The notes under the pieces were generated by a model. That model was not told where the DNA came from and made no database searches. It saw only the letters and a list, made by a program, of their open reading frames with translations. DNA of 64,000 bases from Brevundimonas sp. SGAir0440 (GTDB lineage Bacteria > Pseudomonadota > Alphaproteobacteria > Caulobacterales > Caulobacteraceae), in assembly GCF_005484585.1 (NCBI RefSeq), contig NZ_CP039435.1:2480001-2544000 (forward strand). The letters run 5' to 3'. This document shows, in pieces, positions 8,452-18,558 of this stretch. The number at the start of each line of letters is the position of its first letter. Position 1 is the stretch's first letter. The translations under genes and the position numbers were made by a program.

Positions 8452-9464
8452 GCGGCGCGCGACACCGCGAAATCGGCCAGGTCTTCCAGCGCGGCGCGCC
8501 AGTCGCTGGACGGCAGAACCGACAGGGCGGCCTTGGCCTGATCGGCATAGTCGCCGGCGAGATCCAGGGTCGCGCCGATGGCGCCCGAGCCGATGATGAG
8601 TTCGCGCGCGCGGGTGAAGTCTTCCGGCGTCCGCTCGCCCTTGGTCACGGTGCGCTCCCAGAAGGCTTCCTCGCGGCCGCGCGTGCGGGCGACCGCCAGA
8701 AGCAGCGGCAGGGTCGCTTTGCCCTCGTTGAAATCGTCGCCGGCGTTCTTGCCCAAGGCCTCGGCCGTCGCGCCGTAGTCCAGCGCGTCGTCCGCCAGTT
8801 GGAAGGCGATGCCCAACGCCATACCGTAATCGCGCAAAGCCTTGATCGCGGCCGGATCGGCGCCGGCGCCCACCGCGCCCGCCTCGGCTGCGGCGGCGAA
8901 CAGTTCGGCGGTCTTGGCCGAGATGATCTGCAGATAGGTGGCCTGGTCCAGATTCAGGTCGTGGGCGCGCGTCAGCTGCAGCACCTCGCCCTCCGAGATC
9001 ACGCGCGAAGCCTCGGCCAGAATGCCCAGGGCGCGCATCGAATCCGTCTCGACCATCAGTTCGAAGGCGCGGGCGAACAGGAAGTCGCCGACCAGGACGC
9101 TGGTGGGCGCGCCCCAAATCAGGTGGGCCGCGACCTTGCCGCGACGCAGTTCGGACGCATCGACGATGTCGTCATGCAGCAGGGTGGCGGTGTGGATGAA
9201 CTCGACCGCAGCGGCCAGCTTGCGCGGTGCCACGATGTCGTCCGTCGCGCCCACGGCGCGCGCCGCGGCGACGGTCATCAGGGGGCGCAGACGCTTGCCG
9301 CCCGCCGACACCAGATGTTCGGCCAGTTTCGGAATGATCGGCACGTCCGACTGCATCCGATCCAGGATCAGGGCGTCCACGGCCGCCATATCGACCTCAG
9401 CCAGCCGGACAAGGGCGTTGACGTCCCCCTTCGGGCGGTGAGCGGCGGCGATGGCGACGTCCAA
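8448..9464 (-). CDS. ispB: Polyprenyl (octaprenyl/decaprenyl-type) diphosphate synthase
   Basis: This is a trans-prenyltransferase of 338 residues that adds isopentenyl diphosphate units to make the side chain of ubiquinone. The first Asp-rich motif is LLHDDIVD and the second is QLADDALD. The GGKRLRP substrate-binding motif precedes them, and the FNEGKATLP segment is typical. The product chain length (C40 or C50) cannot be read directly; Caulobacterales usually make Q-10, so decaprenyl is likely. The start is an ATG at 9464. The gene diverges from the TrmN6-like gene and its stop overlaps the TTG start of the downstream squalene-synthase-like gene. Confidence 0.92.
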   Translation of the reverse strand: MDVAIAAAHRPKGDVNALVRLAEVDMAAVDALILDRMQSDVPIIPKLAEHLVSAGGKRLRPLMTVAAARAVGATDDIVAPRKLAAAVEFIHTATLLHDDIVDASELRRGKVAAHLIWGAPTSVLVGDFLFARAFELMVETDSMRALGILAEASRVISEGEVLQLTRAHDLNLDQATYLQIISAKTAELFAAAAEAGAVGAGADPAAIKALRDYGMALGIAFQLADDALDYGATAEALGKNAGDDFNEGKATLPLLLAVARTRGREEAFWERTVTKGERTPEDFTRARELIIGSGAIGATLDLAGDYADQAKAALSVLPSSDWRAALEDLADFAVSRAA

Positions 9465-9587
9465 ACGAATACTCTTTCACTGGCGCGGCGGGCCGCGGGA
9501 ATGGCTTTTTGCGGCCGGGCCGGCTTGCCCCCGCGAGTTGCGGCGCACAATGATGTTCGACCCCTTGAGGGTCAAGGAGATTGAGGC

Positions 9588-10346
9588 TTGGAGCCGGTCG
9601 AAACCCTGCCGACGACGATCGTCGAGAACGGCCTGTTGAACGGCCGGGTGCGCTTGCGTCAACCCGCGCGCGGCTATCGCGCCGGGATGGATGCGGCTTT
9701 GCTGGCAGCGGCGGTCCCGGCCGAGGCAGGCCAGAGCGTGATCGAGGCAGGCTGCGGGGCGGGCGCGGTCCTGATGCAGATCGCGTCGCGACGACCGGGC
9801 GTGAGCCTGACGGGCGTGGAGCGCGATCCGGCGATGGCGGCGCTGGCGACCGAGAATGCGGCGCTGAACAGCACAGCTGGATCCGTCGTGATTCGTCAGG
9901 GCGACGTGGCGGCGGGATTTCGGGCCCTGGGCGTGGAGCCAGCCGACTGGGCCATATCCAATCCCCCCTTCTTCGATGACGCCACGGCTTTGCGCGCCCC
10001 TGCCGAGGGCAAGCGGGGCGCCTGGATGGCCGACGACGGGCTGAAGGCGTGGACCGATTTCCTGTTGAAGGCGGTGAAGGAAGGCGGGCGCATCGTGGTC
10101 GTTCACCGCGCCGACCGACTGGCCGATCTGCTGGCTCTGCTGGGCGAAAAGGCGGGGTCGTTCGCCGTGCGGCCCATCCATCCCTTCGCGGACGAGCCGG
10201 CCAAGCGGGTTCTGGTGCACGCCATCAAGACCGGACGCGCGCCGCTGCGTCTACTGCCGCCGCTGATCCTGCATGATCGCGATGGCGGCAAGCACACCCC
10301 CCAGGCCGAGGCCATCCTGCGCGGCGAGGCGTCGCTGGGATGGTGA
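9588..10346 (+). CDS. TrmN6-like tRNA1(Val) (adenine37-N6)-methyltransferase
   Basis: This 252-residue class I SAM methyltransferase of the TrmN6/YfiC family methylates adenine N6 in RNA. The SAM motif VIEAGCGAGAVLMQIASRRPG and the catalytic NPPF motif (WAISNPPFFDD) are both present, which places it among N6-adenine methyltransferases. The start is a TTG at 9588, supported by an AAGGAG site at 9574-9579 with 8-bp spacing. No in-frame ATG fits upstream. A RxGxR-like segment NGRVRLRQPARGYR lies near the N-terminus. The exact tRNA target is inferred from family. The 123-bp gap to the divergent ispB holds both promoters, but no motif stands out. Confidence 0.85.
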   Translation: MEPVETLPTTIVENGLLNGRVRLRQPARGYRAGMDAALLAAAVPAEAGQSVIEAGCGAGAVLMQIASRRPGVSLTGVERDPAMAALATENAALNSTAGSVVIRQGDVAAGFRALGVEPADWAISNPPFFDDATALRAPAEGKRGAWMADDGLKAWTDFLLKAVKEGGRIVVVHRADRLADLLALLGEKAGSFAVRPIHPFADEPAKRVLVHAIKTGRAPLRLLPPLILHDRDGGKHTPQAEAILRGEASLGW

Positions 10347-10409
10347 TCGGGTGGTCAATCGCCACCGGAACGCCTAAATGCCGCCTCCTGACGAAATCGA
10401 GCCCGCCCC

Positions 10410-10883
10410 GTGTCACCCGACGACCTTCCGCATGATCTTCAAGACGGCCTGATCGCCGTCGGCGAGGCCGCGCGCGACCTGCGCGAGCCGTGGTGGATCT
10501 TCGGCGGAGCGGCGATGGCGCTCTATGGCCTGACCGACATCCATGTGCCCGACATCGACGTGCTGTGCGCGCCGCGCGATGCGCGCAACCTGCTGGGCGC
10601 GCTGGGCGGCATGGTGATACCCGATCCGGGCGAAGGCCTGTTCCGCTCCGCCGTTTTCGGGCGCGCGCCGGATCAGCCGATCCTGGTCGAGGTCATGGCC
10701 GATCTGGAGACCCGCGACGGCGGCGACTGGACCCCGGTCGCCTTCGGCTCGCGCCGCCGCGTCTTCGTCGAGGACACGCCCCTGTTCGTCCCGGACATCC
10801 GGGACCACATCGCCCTGTATCGCCTGTTCGGCCGCCCCAAGGATCTGGCGCGCGTCGAACAGCTTGAACGACTGATCGCCTGA
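10410..10883 (+). CDS. Nucleotidyltransferase-fold protein
   Basis: The protein has 157 residues. The segment WWIFGGAAMALYG followed by VPDIDVLCAP is the minimal nucleotidyltransferase signature (GG..A then DxD), as in AbiEii/MNT-type proteins. A third acidic position may be EVMAD. It starts at GTG 10410 and its stop codon abuts the tgt ATG directly (TGAATG), so the two are co-translated. There is no antitoxin-like partner next to it, so a toxin role is not supported. Its tight coupling to tgt is the main clue, but a function in tRNA modification would be speculation. Confidence 0.7.
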   Translation: MSPDDLPHDLQDGLIAVGEAARDLREPWWIFGGAAMALYGLTDIHVPDIDVLCAPRDARNLLGALGGMVIPDPGEGLFRSAVFGRAPDQPILVEVMADLETRDGGDWTPVAFGSRRRVFVEDTPLFVPDIRDHIALYRLFGRPKDLARVEQLERLIA

Positions 10884-11996
<1,113 letters not shown>

Positions 11997-11999
11997 CGC

Positions 12000-12539
12000 C
12001 TAAGGGTGCGGTCTGAACCAACTGGGCGCCGCCGGCGGCGCGCAGTTCCGCTGCATGCCCATGCCCTTCAGGAAGGCGCGGCGCATCCGGCCGGACTGGA
12101 TGGCCGATTGAACGTGCTTTGAGTGCTGTTCGGCGCCGCTCAATCGACGAATCCAGTTTCGGCCGGGAATAAAGTCGGTCGTCGTGTCGCGAATGGCGTT
12201 CAGCGCCGCCTTGGCCGCCGCATCCGCCGCCCGCTCGCTGAGATAAGAGCCGTCCTGACGCGGCGGTTCGTCCGTGTCGGGTCCCAGCGCTTCGTCGAGC
12301 CTTGCGACCTCTGCGCCGATTGTCGTGCACTGATTCAGATTGCGCAGGTCGTAGGGATTGGCTTCGGCCTGAAGCAGCACCGTCGGGATCATCTGACGGC
12401 GCAGGTTGAAGTCTTCCAGCGGCGCCGTGGCCGCCGCCGCAAAGCCCGCCCCGACCTGTTCGGCGCCGCCCATCGCCGACCGACCGGCATTGCAACCGCA
12501 AAGCGCAACAAGACTGACTACGAGAAGAAGGCGTTTCAT
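12000..12539 (-). CDS. Putative lipoprotein
   Basis: This 179-residue protein has an N-terminal lipoprotein signal, MKRLLLVVSLVALCGC, with the lipobox ALCGC and Cys at about residue 16. It is followed by an alanine-rich linker and a helical region with blocks such as NPYDLRNLNQC and SYLSERAADAAAKAALNAI. I do not recognise a named domain. Two more cysteines (NQC and RNC) could form a disulfide in the periplasm. It probably sits in the outer or inner membrane facing the periplasm. The gene is monocistronic: it ends 3 bp from tgt (convergent) and diverges from the histidine kinase gene. Confidence 0.7.
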   Translation of the reverse strand: MKRLLLVVSLVALCGCNAGRSAMGGAEQVGAGFAAAATAPLEDFNLRRQMIPTVLLQAEANPYDLRNLNQCTTIGAEVARLDEALGPDTDEPPRQDGSYLSERAADAAAKAALNAIRDTTTDFIPGRNWIRRLSGAEQHSKHVQSAIQSGRMRRAFLKGMGMQRNCAPPAAPSWFRPHP

Positions 12540-12651
12540 GGGTGGGCTTAGACCACGCCTGCGCTGGTGATTAAAGCGTAGCGGCGGAAGCGGTCGGTAA
12601 CGAAGAATTCTCTGATTTCAGGTCACTTTGACCGGTCGTTGGAGTTCGGTC

Positions 12652-15081
12652 GTGCCTTACATCGCCAAGAGCCTGGAAGCCCTGGACGCCCCTGCCGGTC
12701 CGTTCCAACGTCTTACGGAACTGGCCTGCACGGTTTTCGATGCGCCCGCCGCCGTCGTCACCCTGGTCAGCGGCGACAACGCCGTCCTCTGGTGCAGCGA
12801 TCGTGAACTGGTCCGAAGCCTGCCGCGCGAACGCACCCTCGGCGACCGTCTACTACGCCAGGGCAAGGGCGCCGTCCTGGTGGTCGAAGACGGTCTGGCG
12901 GACCCCGCAGCGCGCAATCATTTCCTGGTGGCGCCCCCCTATAATCTGCGTTTCTACGCCGGCGTAACGATCTGCGGCCCGGACGATCAGCCGCTGGGCG
13001 CGTTCGGCGTCATGGATCGCAAAGCCCGCCCCCATCCCTCCGACGCCCAGATCGCGACGCTGCGCACGCTTGGCGCCATGGCCGAAGACATCATCGCGTC
13101 GCTGGAAGTCGGTCGCGTCAGCGATGAGCGCCACGGCACGTTGGAGCTGATCGAGAATATGGCCGGGGTCGGTCATTGGCGCTTGGAACTGGCCAGCGGC
13201 AAGGTCCACTGGTCCGACGAGGTGTTCCGCATCCACGGTCTGGATCGCAAAACCTTCGATCCCCAGGTCGATTCGGCCATCGACCGTTATCACCCCGACG
13301 ACAGGCCCGGATTGCTGGCGGCGATAGAACATTCGGCCGAAACCGGCGATGGCTACAAAATGCGTCTGCGGCTGATCCGCGCCGATGGCGAGGAGCGTGC
13401 GGTTCTGACCCAGGCGCGCGCCGAACGGGACGACGCCGGGGTCGTGAAGGTCCTTTATGGCGTGTTTCAGGACATCACGGACCAGCAGGCCCAGATCGCC
13501 CGCGCTCAGCGTGACGAGGCGCGCTATCGGCTGTTAGCCGAAAACGTAGGCGATGTGATCACCCGCGTTCGCCCGGACGGCACCAGCAAATACATCTCGC
13601 CGGCGATCGAAAGCCTGCTCGGCTGGACCACCGAAGAGATGAACGGCCGGCCCATGGACTATGTCCATCCCGACGATCGGGAAATGGTGACCCGGGCCGT
13701 GCTGGGCACCATCCACACCAAGGAGCCGTGCCGGCTGGAGCACCGCGCCCTTCATCGCGACGGTTCGATCGTCTGGGTCGAATGCACCTTCCGCGCCCTG
13801 GCCGCCGAGGTTGGCAAGCCGTCGGAGGTGGTGGTGGTCATCCGCGACATGACGGATCGAAAGATCCTGGCCGACGAACTGGTCACCGCACGCGACCGGG
13901 CCGAGGCGGCGGCGGCGGCCAAGAGCGAGTTCCTGGCGAACATGAGCCATGAACTGCGCACGCCTCTGACCAGCGTCATCGGCTTTTCCAACCTGCTGAA
14001 GGCCAGCGAGGCCTTGCCCGAAGCCGAGAAGGGCTATGTCGCGCGCATCGCCACGGCGAGCGAAGCCCTGCTGTCGGTCATCAACGACGTGCTGGACTAT
14101 TCCAAGCTTGAAGCCGGCATGATCGAGCTGGAGCCCCAGCGCTTCGACCCGGCCGCCCTGGCGCACGAGACGGTCCAGATGATGGAGGCCCAGTGTCTGG
14201 CCAAGGGTCTGGCGCTGCACGTCGATCTGGCGCCGGACTTGCCGGATCGCCTGATGGGCGACCAGGCCCGTCTTCGGCAGATTCTGCTGAACCTGCTGGG
14301 CAATGCGGTGAAGTTCACCAGCCAGGGCTCGGTCAGCCTGTCAGTCGGCGGAGCCTTGGAGGCAGACGGCGCATGGCGGCTGACGGCGGAGGTGACCGAT
14401 ACCGGCATAGGCATGAGCCCTCAGACCCAGGCCCATCTGTTCGAACGTTTCTCGCAGGCGGATCGGTCGACGACCCGGCTCTACGGCGGCACCGGCCTGG
14501 GGCTGGCGATCTCGCGGCGACTGGCGCGGGCGATGGACGGCGATATCGTGGTCACGAGCCAGCCCGGCCTGGGATCGACGTTCACGGTGACCGTCCCGCT
14601 GCACATCGCCGAGGGCGGATTGGAAGACGAAGGGCCGCGCCTCAGCGTCATGCCCGAGGGACGCGTGTTGATCGCCGACGACGCACCGGCCAACCGCGAA
14701 CTGATCAGCGTCATCCTGGTCGGCATGGGACTGGAGGTCGCCACCGCCAGCGATGGAGCCGAGGCGGTGCATGCGGTGCAGTCCGAAGTCTACGACCTCG
14801 TCCTGATGGATATGCAGATGCCGGTCATGGACGGCTTGACGGCCACGCGCGAGATTCGCCGGATTGAGCAGGGCAGCGGACGCCGACTGCCGATCATCGC
14901 CCTGTCCGCCAATGTTCAGCCGGACCAGATCCAGCTGTGTCGCGACGCCGGCATGGACGACCACCTGGCCAAGCCGCTGCAACTGCCCGCCCTGGTTGCG
15001 ACCCTGTCGAAGTATCTCGACAAATCGAACGCTCCGATCGCGGCAGATGCGACTGCGCCCGGTCGTTTCGCGACCCACTGA
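12652..15081 (+). CDS. Hybrid sensor histidine kinase (GAF-PAS-PAS-HisKA-HATPase-REC)
   Basis: The protein has about 809 residues and no membrane segment, so it is a cytosolic sensor. Approximate order: GAF 10-155, PAS 165-285, PAS 290-405, HisKA about 425-490 with the phospho-acceptor box MSHELRTPLTSVIGF, HATPase about 535-650 with LLGNAVKF and GTGLGLAIS, and receiver about 675-790 with VLIADD, the phospho-Asp in LVLMDMQMP and DHLAKPL. The GTG at 12652 is chosen because TTGGAG lies 7 bp upstream; a TTG at 12628 would add 8 residues. No separate response regulator or phosphotransfer protein is adjacent, so its output partner is unknown. A terminator follows. Confidence 0.93.
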   Translation: MPYIAKSLEALDAPAGPFQRLTELACTVFDAPAAVVTLVSGDNAVLWCSDRELVRSLPRERTLGDRLLRQGKGAVLVVEDGLADPAARNHFLVAPPYNLRFYAGVTICGPDDQPLGAFGVMDRKARPHPSDAQIATLRTLGAMAEDIIASLEVGRVSDERHGTLELIENMAGVGHWRLELASGKVHWSDEVFRIHGLDRKTFDPQVDSAIDRYHPDDRPGLLAAIEHSAETGDGYKMRLRLIRADGEERAVLTQARAERDDAGVVKVLYGVFQDITDQQAQIARAQRDEARYRLLAENVGDVITRVRPDGTSKYISPAIESLLGWTTEEMNGRPMDYVHPDDREMVTRAVLGTIHTKEPCRLEHRALHRDGSIVWVECTFRALAAEVGKPSEVVVVIRDMTDRKILADELVTARDRAEAAAAAKSEFLANMSHELRTPLTSVIGFSNLLKASEALPEAEKGYVARIATASEALLSVINDVLDYSKLEAGMIELEPQRFDPAALAHETVQMMEAQCLAKGLALHVDLAPDLPDRLMGDQARLRQILLNLLGNAVKFTSQGSVSLSVGGALEADGAWRLTAEVTDTGIGMSPQTQAHLFERFSQADRSTTRLYGGTGLGLAISRRLARAMDGDIVVTSQPGLGSTFTVTVPLHIAEGGLEDEGPRLSVMPEGRVLIADDAPANRELISVILVGMGLEVATASDGAEAVHAVQSEVYDLVLMDMQMPVMDGLTATREIRRIEQGSGRRLPIIALSANVQPDQIQLCRDAGMDDHLAKPLQLPALVATLSKYLDKSNAPIAADATAPGRFATH

Positions 15082-15101
15082 AGGCAAGGCCCGGACAGCA
15101 A

Positions 15102-15123
15102 AAAGCCCGCCGAAGCGGGCTTT
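15102..15123. terminator. Rho-independent terminator, probably bidirectional
   Basis: A 9-bp stem AAAGCCCGC/GCGGGCTTT with a CGAA tetraloop lies 20 bp after the histidine kinase stop. The A and T tracts on both sides let it work for the kinase gene on the plus strand and for the tRNA-Lys transcript on the minus strand. Confidence 0.9.
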
Positions 15124-15126
15124 AAA

Positions 15127-15203
15127 TGGTACGTCCTCTCGGGCTCGAACCGAGGACCCTCTGATTAAAAGTCAGATGCTCTAACCAACTGAGCTAAGGA
15201 CGC
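15127..15203 (-). tRNA. tRNA-Lys (anticodon TTT)
   Basis: Read on the minus strand, a 77-nt cloverleaf is complete. The acceptor arm is GCGTCCT with AGGACGT, the D-arm contains AGCTCAGTTGGTTAGAGC, and the anticodon stem TCTGA/TCAGA holds the loop CTTTTAA, giving anticodon TTT (15167-15169). The T-arm contains GGTTCGAGCC. The 3' CCA is encoded in the DNA at 15127-15129. The first acceptor pair is G-U. Confidence 0.97.
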
Positions 15204-15297
15204 ACCGCGCGACGTCCGGGCTGGCCCGAACCGTCGAAGGGCGCCTTCTGTTGTAATCCGGCCTTCCGGTCAAGACCTGGTCTGCTACTCATTGGGC

Positions 15298-16380
15298 ATG
15301 AAACCGTTAAATGGCGTCCGCATCATCGAATTCGACGGCTTGGGGCCGGTCACCTTCGCCGGAATGATGCTGGCGGACCTGGGGGCGGAGGTGGTGCGGC
15401 TGACGCGCGACGCCTCGGCCGGACCGGCGGTCTTTGACGAGGTCGGAGGCGAGGTCCTGCACCGGGGAAGAGCGGCCGTCCCGGTCGATCTGAAATCACC
15501 GGCCGATCGCAAGCGCATCCTGCAACTGATCGATGGGGCCGACGCGGTGATCGAAGGTTTTCGACCCGGCGTCATGGAGCGGCTGGGCTATGGTCCTGAG
15601 GTCCTCCGGGCGCGAAAGCCCGCGCTGGTGTTCGGACGTGTGACCGGATGGGGCCAGACGGGACCGCTGGCGAACGCGGTCGGGCATGATCTGAACTACA
15701 TCGGCCTGTCGGGCGTGCTGCACGCCATGGGCGAGGTGGATCGTCCGCCCTCCCCGCCGTTGAACCTGGTCGGAGATTACGGCGGCGGGGCCATGCTGCT
15801 GGTGGTCGGGGTGCTGGCCGCGCTGGTGGAGGCCAGGACGACGGGCCAGGGACGCGTGGTGGACGCCGCCATGACGGACGGTGCGGCTCTGCTGGGCGGT
15901 CTGTTCCAGGCCTTGCGAGGTCGGGGACTGTGGAGCGACCAGCGCGGATCCAACCTGCTGGACGGGGGCGCGCCCTTCTATCGCTGCTACGCCTGTCGCG
16001 ACGGTGGATTCGTGGCGGTGGCGGCGCTTGAGCCGCGCTTCTACGCTGCGCTGCTGGCCGGCTTGGCAATCGATCCGGCTGATGCGGTTCAATACGACAT
16101 CGCCGCCTGGCCGGCCCTGCAGGCGCGGCTTGCGGCCTTGTTTGCGAGCCGAGACCGTGACGACTGGAGCGCCCATTTCGCCGGGACGGAAGCCTGCGTC
16201 ACGCCCGTGCTGAGCCTGGACGAGGCGACGGATCATCCGCACAATCAGGCGCGTGGAACATTTCAAAGCGGCCTGCCGCAACCCGCGCCCCGCTTCGACG
16301 GCGTAGTTTATGCGCCCTCTTCCAAATCCGAACTGACCTTGGATCAAATGGTCACAAAATGGTCCGATCACGCAGGATGA
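15298..16380 (+). CDS. CaiB/BaiF family protein, alpha-methylacyl-CoA racemase-like
   Basis: This 360-residue family III CoA-transferase-fold enzyme probably interconverts 2R and 2S methylacyl-CoA thioesters for beta-oxidation of branched acids. The racemase branch is suggested by the motif GRVTGWGQTGPLANAVGHDL, with the catalytic His in VGHDLNYIGLSG, and LNLVGDYGGG with the catalytic Asp. The length matches mycobacterial MCR (about 360). A TTG at 15292 could add two residues, but the ATG at 15298 matches the family start MKPLNGVRIIEF. It follows the tRNA gene after a spacer of about 95 bp and is probably transcribed alone. Confidence 0.88.
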   Translation: MKPLNGVRIIEFDGLGPVTFAGMMLADLGAEVVRLTRDASAGPAVFDEVGGEVLHRGRAAVPVDLKSPADRKRILQLIDGADAVIEGFRPGVMERLGYGPEVLRARKPALVFGRVTGWGQTGPLANAVGHDLNYIGLSGVLHAMGEVDRPPSPPLNLVGDYGGGAMLLVVGVLAALVEARTTGQGRVVDAAMTDGAALLGGLFQALRGRGLWSDQRGSNLLDGGAPFYRCYACRDGGFVAVAALEPRFYAALLAGLAIDPADAVQYDIAAWPALQARLAALFASRDRDDWSAHFAGTEACVTPVLSLDEATDHPHNQARGTFQSGLPQPAPRFDGVVYAPSSKSELTLDQMVTKWSDHAG

Positions 16381-16453
16381 CCGACGCAGATTTCGGCGCT
16401 AAGGGAACAGCTTAGCGCGACAGGCGTTTCGTCGGCGGAGACCGGGGACTTTC

Positions 16454-16717
16454 ATGACACGCTCGATTTTTGTCTTGGCCGCTGCCGCTAGCGTGCTCGC
16501 GCTGTCGGCCTGCGACGACCGTCCTTCGCGCGCTAACGACGACTATCGCGAGATGTCGGTCGAGCCGGCGCCCCCGCCGGTCAAGGAAGAAACGCCCCCG
16601 CCCGCGCCAGAGGTTCAGGACCCGACGCCCACGCCGCCGCCGTCGACGACGCTTCCGCCTGAGGAACGCACGTCTGAACAGTCTGTCCAGCCTGAGAGCG
16701 AGACGCTGTTCTACTGA
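16454..16717 (+). CDS. Small proline-rich lipoprotein
   Basis: This 87-residue protein has a signal peptide and lipobox (LALSACDD, Cys about residue 20). The mature part is almost entirely low-complexity and rich in Pro and Glu (for example PAPPPVKEETPPPAPEV), which would form an extended periplasmic spacer. A GGGGA ribosome-binding site precedes the ATG. It lies 50 bp upstream of tamA and may be part of the same transcript. No family is recognised. It could be a cell-envelope spacer, but function is unknown. Confidence 0.65.
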   Translation: MTRSIFVLAAAASVLALSACDDRPSRANDDYREMSVEPAPPPVKEETPPPAPEVQDPTPTPPPSTTLPPEERTSEQSVQPESETLFY

Positions 16718-16767
16718 CGAACAGGTATGCCGGGGGGCGTCCTTTTGACGAAAGATCGAGATCGAGT

Positions 16768-18558
16768 TTGACGTTCAGGCCTACTCTGCTGGTCGCCCTC
16801 GCGGCGTTTTCGGCCTGCGCCCATGCAGCGGCGGCGGAACCCCGCGCGCAGATCCGGGGCGACATGGACGGCGATCTGCGGCGGGCGCTGGAGCGGGCCG
16901 TGGGCGAGGTGGACGGCGCGCCGGCCAGCCGCTTCGAGGCGCGTCGCCGCGCCGAGAGCGCCGTGACCTCGGCGACCGCCCTGCTGCGGTCCGAAGGCTA
17001 CTATCAACCGGTCGTCGAAGACATCGTCGAGGGCGAGGAGACGCCGATCGCGGTGGTCTCGGTCGAACCGGGGCGCCGTTTCCTGCTGACCGATCCGACG
17101 ATCCAGTGGGCTGATCCCGCGCCGGAGCCCCAAGCGGCGGACAAGGCCAAAGACGCCATTGCCCTGAAGGCCGGCGATCCGGGGCGGGCAGCGGACGTCA
17201 TATCCGGCGAAGGTCGGGCCGTGGCGGCGTTGGTGCGTGACGGCTATGCCGACGCCAAGGCCAATCCGCGCCGTGTCGTGGTGGATCACGCGGCCTTCAC
17301 CGTCGCGCCCGAGTATCGCATCGCCTCCGGCGCGCTGGTGCGTCTGGACGGCGTGCGTCTGACCAGCCAGGGCCGCACCAATCCCGCATGGGTCGCGGGC
17401 CTGGCGCCGTGGAACGAGGGCGATCGCTACGATCCCGAACTGGTCGCGGAGCTGGAACGCCGCCTGCTGGACACCGGCGTCTATGACGGCGTCAGCGTCG
17501 CGCTGTCGCCGCTGGACCAGATCACCGCCGACGGTCATCGCCCGGTTGTGGTCAGCCTGCAGGATCGACCGCGTCGCGTGCTGGAGGCCGGCGCCACCTG
17601 GTCGACGGCGGAGGGCGCGGGCGTGGACGTGATCCAGACCCGCTACAATCGCTTCGGCCGCGCCGATACCTTGAGGCTGGAGGCGCGACTGGCCGACATC
17701 GACAGCCGGATCGGCGCCGACCTGTCTCTGCCCCACTGGCGTCGGCCCGGCCGGACGCTGAAGCTGGGCGCGGCGGTCGTCAACGAAGACACCGACGCCT
17801 ATCTGCGCACCGCCGTGGTTCTGTACGCCGACCTGCAACAGCGGATCGGCAAGACCTCCTATTTCAACTACGGGATCGGGCTGGACGCCGGGCGCTACAG
17901 CGAGACCCGCTACGACTTCACCACCCTGCCGCCGCAGCGCGTGACCTTCGACCGCGATCTGGCGATCATCACCGCGCGGACCAGCGCCTACATCGATCGC
18001 TCCAACGATCCGCTGAACCCGACCAAAGGCTGGCGGGTCAATCTGGCGGTTCAGCCGACGGCGGTGACCGGCGAGAGCAACATCCTGTTTCTGCGCACCG
18101 AAACGCAGGCCACCGCCTACTTCCCCGTCGCGGGTGATCGCACCATCCTGGCCGGGCGCATGAAGATCGGCTCCATCGTCGGCGGCAGCGAGCTGAACGT
18201 GCCGGCCGACCGTCTGTTCTATTCCGGCGGCGGGGGTTCGGTGCGGGGCTATTCGTACCAGAACGTCAATCCGCAGCTGCCGGACGGCACGCCGCGGGGC
18301 GGTCTGTCGTTGTTCGAAACCTCATTCGAGGTGCGCCAGTCGATCGGTCAGAGCTTCCAAGCCGTCGCCTTTGTCGACGCCGGCTCCGTGGGCTTCCAGG
18401 AGACGCCCAACCTGACCAACATGCGCTACGGCGCAGGCGTGGGCGTGCGCTACATGCTGCCGTTCGGACCGATCCGGGCGGATGTCGCCATGCCTCTCAA
18501 CAAGCGTGAGGGCGACTCGGCCTTCCAGATCTACATCAGCATCGGGCAGGCGTTTTGA
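16768..18558 (+). CDS. tamA: Outer-membrane translocation/assembly module protein TamA
   Basis: This is a 596-residue Omp85-family protein with a signal peptide (LLVALAAFSACAHAAAAEP), N-terminal POTRA domains to about residue 265 and a C-terminal 16-strand barrel of the surface antigen (D15) type. The barrel shows FYSGGGGSVRGYSYQ, the conserved VRGY/F loop that reaches the pore, and the protein ends in a terminal Phe (SIGQAF), the usual outer-membrane sorting signal. It is predicted to work with TamB in the next gene to insert or transport envelope components. The start is a TTG at 16768. Its stop overlaps the tamB start as TTGA, a sign of coupled translation. Confidence 0.93.
   Translation: MTFRPTLLVALAAFSACAHAAAAEPRAQIRGDMDGDLRRALERAVGEVDGAPASRFEARRRAESAVTSATALLRSEGYYQPVVEDIVEGEETPIAVVSVEPGRRFLLTDPTIQWADPAPEPQAADKAKDAIALKAGDPGRAADVISGEGRAVAALVRDGYADAKANPRRVVVDHAAFTVAPEYRIASGALVRLDGVRLTSQGRTNPAWVAGLAPWNEGDRYDPELVAELERRLLDTGVYDGVSVALSPLDQITADGHRPVVVSLQDRPRRVLEAGATWSTAEGAGVDVIQTRYNRFGRADTLRLEARLADIDSRIGADLSLPHWRRPGRTLKLGAAVVNEDTDAYLRTAVVLYADLQQRIGKTSYFNYGIGLDAGRYSETRYDFTTLPPQRVTFDRDLAIITARTSAYIDRSNDPLNPTKGWRVNLAVQPTAVTGESNILFLRTETQATAYFPVAGDRTILAGRMKIGSIVGGSELNVPADRLFYSGGGGSVRGYSYQNVNPQLPDGTPRGGLSLFETSFEVRQSIGQSFQAVAFVDAGSVGFQETPNLTNMRYGAGVGVRYMLPFGPIRADVAMPLNKREGDSAFQIYISIGQAF

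Noticed and set aside
7816-9117. 433-residue reading frame combining the squalene-synthase-like protein with an upstream Arg-rich part
   Set aside because: The upstream half is a shadow frame of the polyprenyl synthase; the real gene starts at the TTG overlapping its stop.
10410-10883. Toxin-antitoxin system (AbiEii-type) at the nucleotidyltransferase-fold gene
   Set aside because: There is no AbiEi-like or HEPN partner next to it, and it is coupled to tgt instead.
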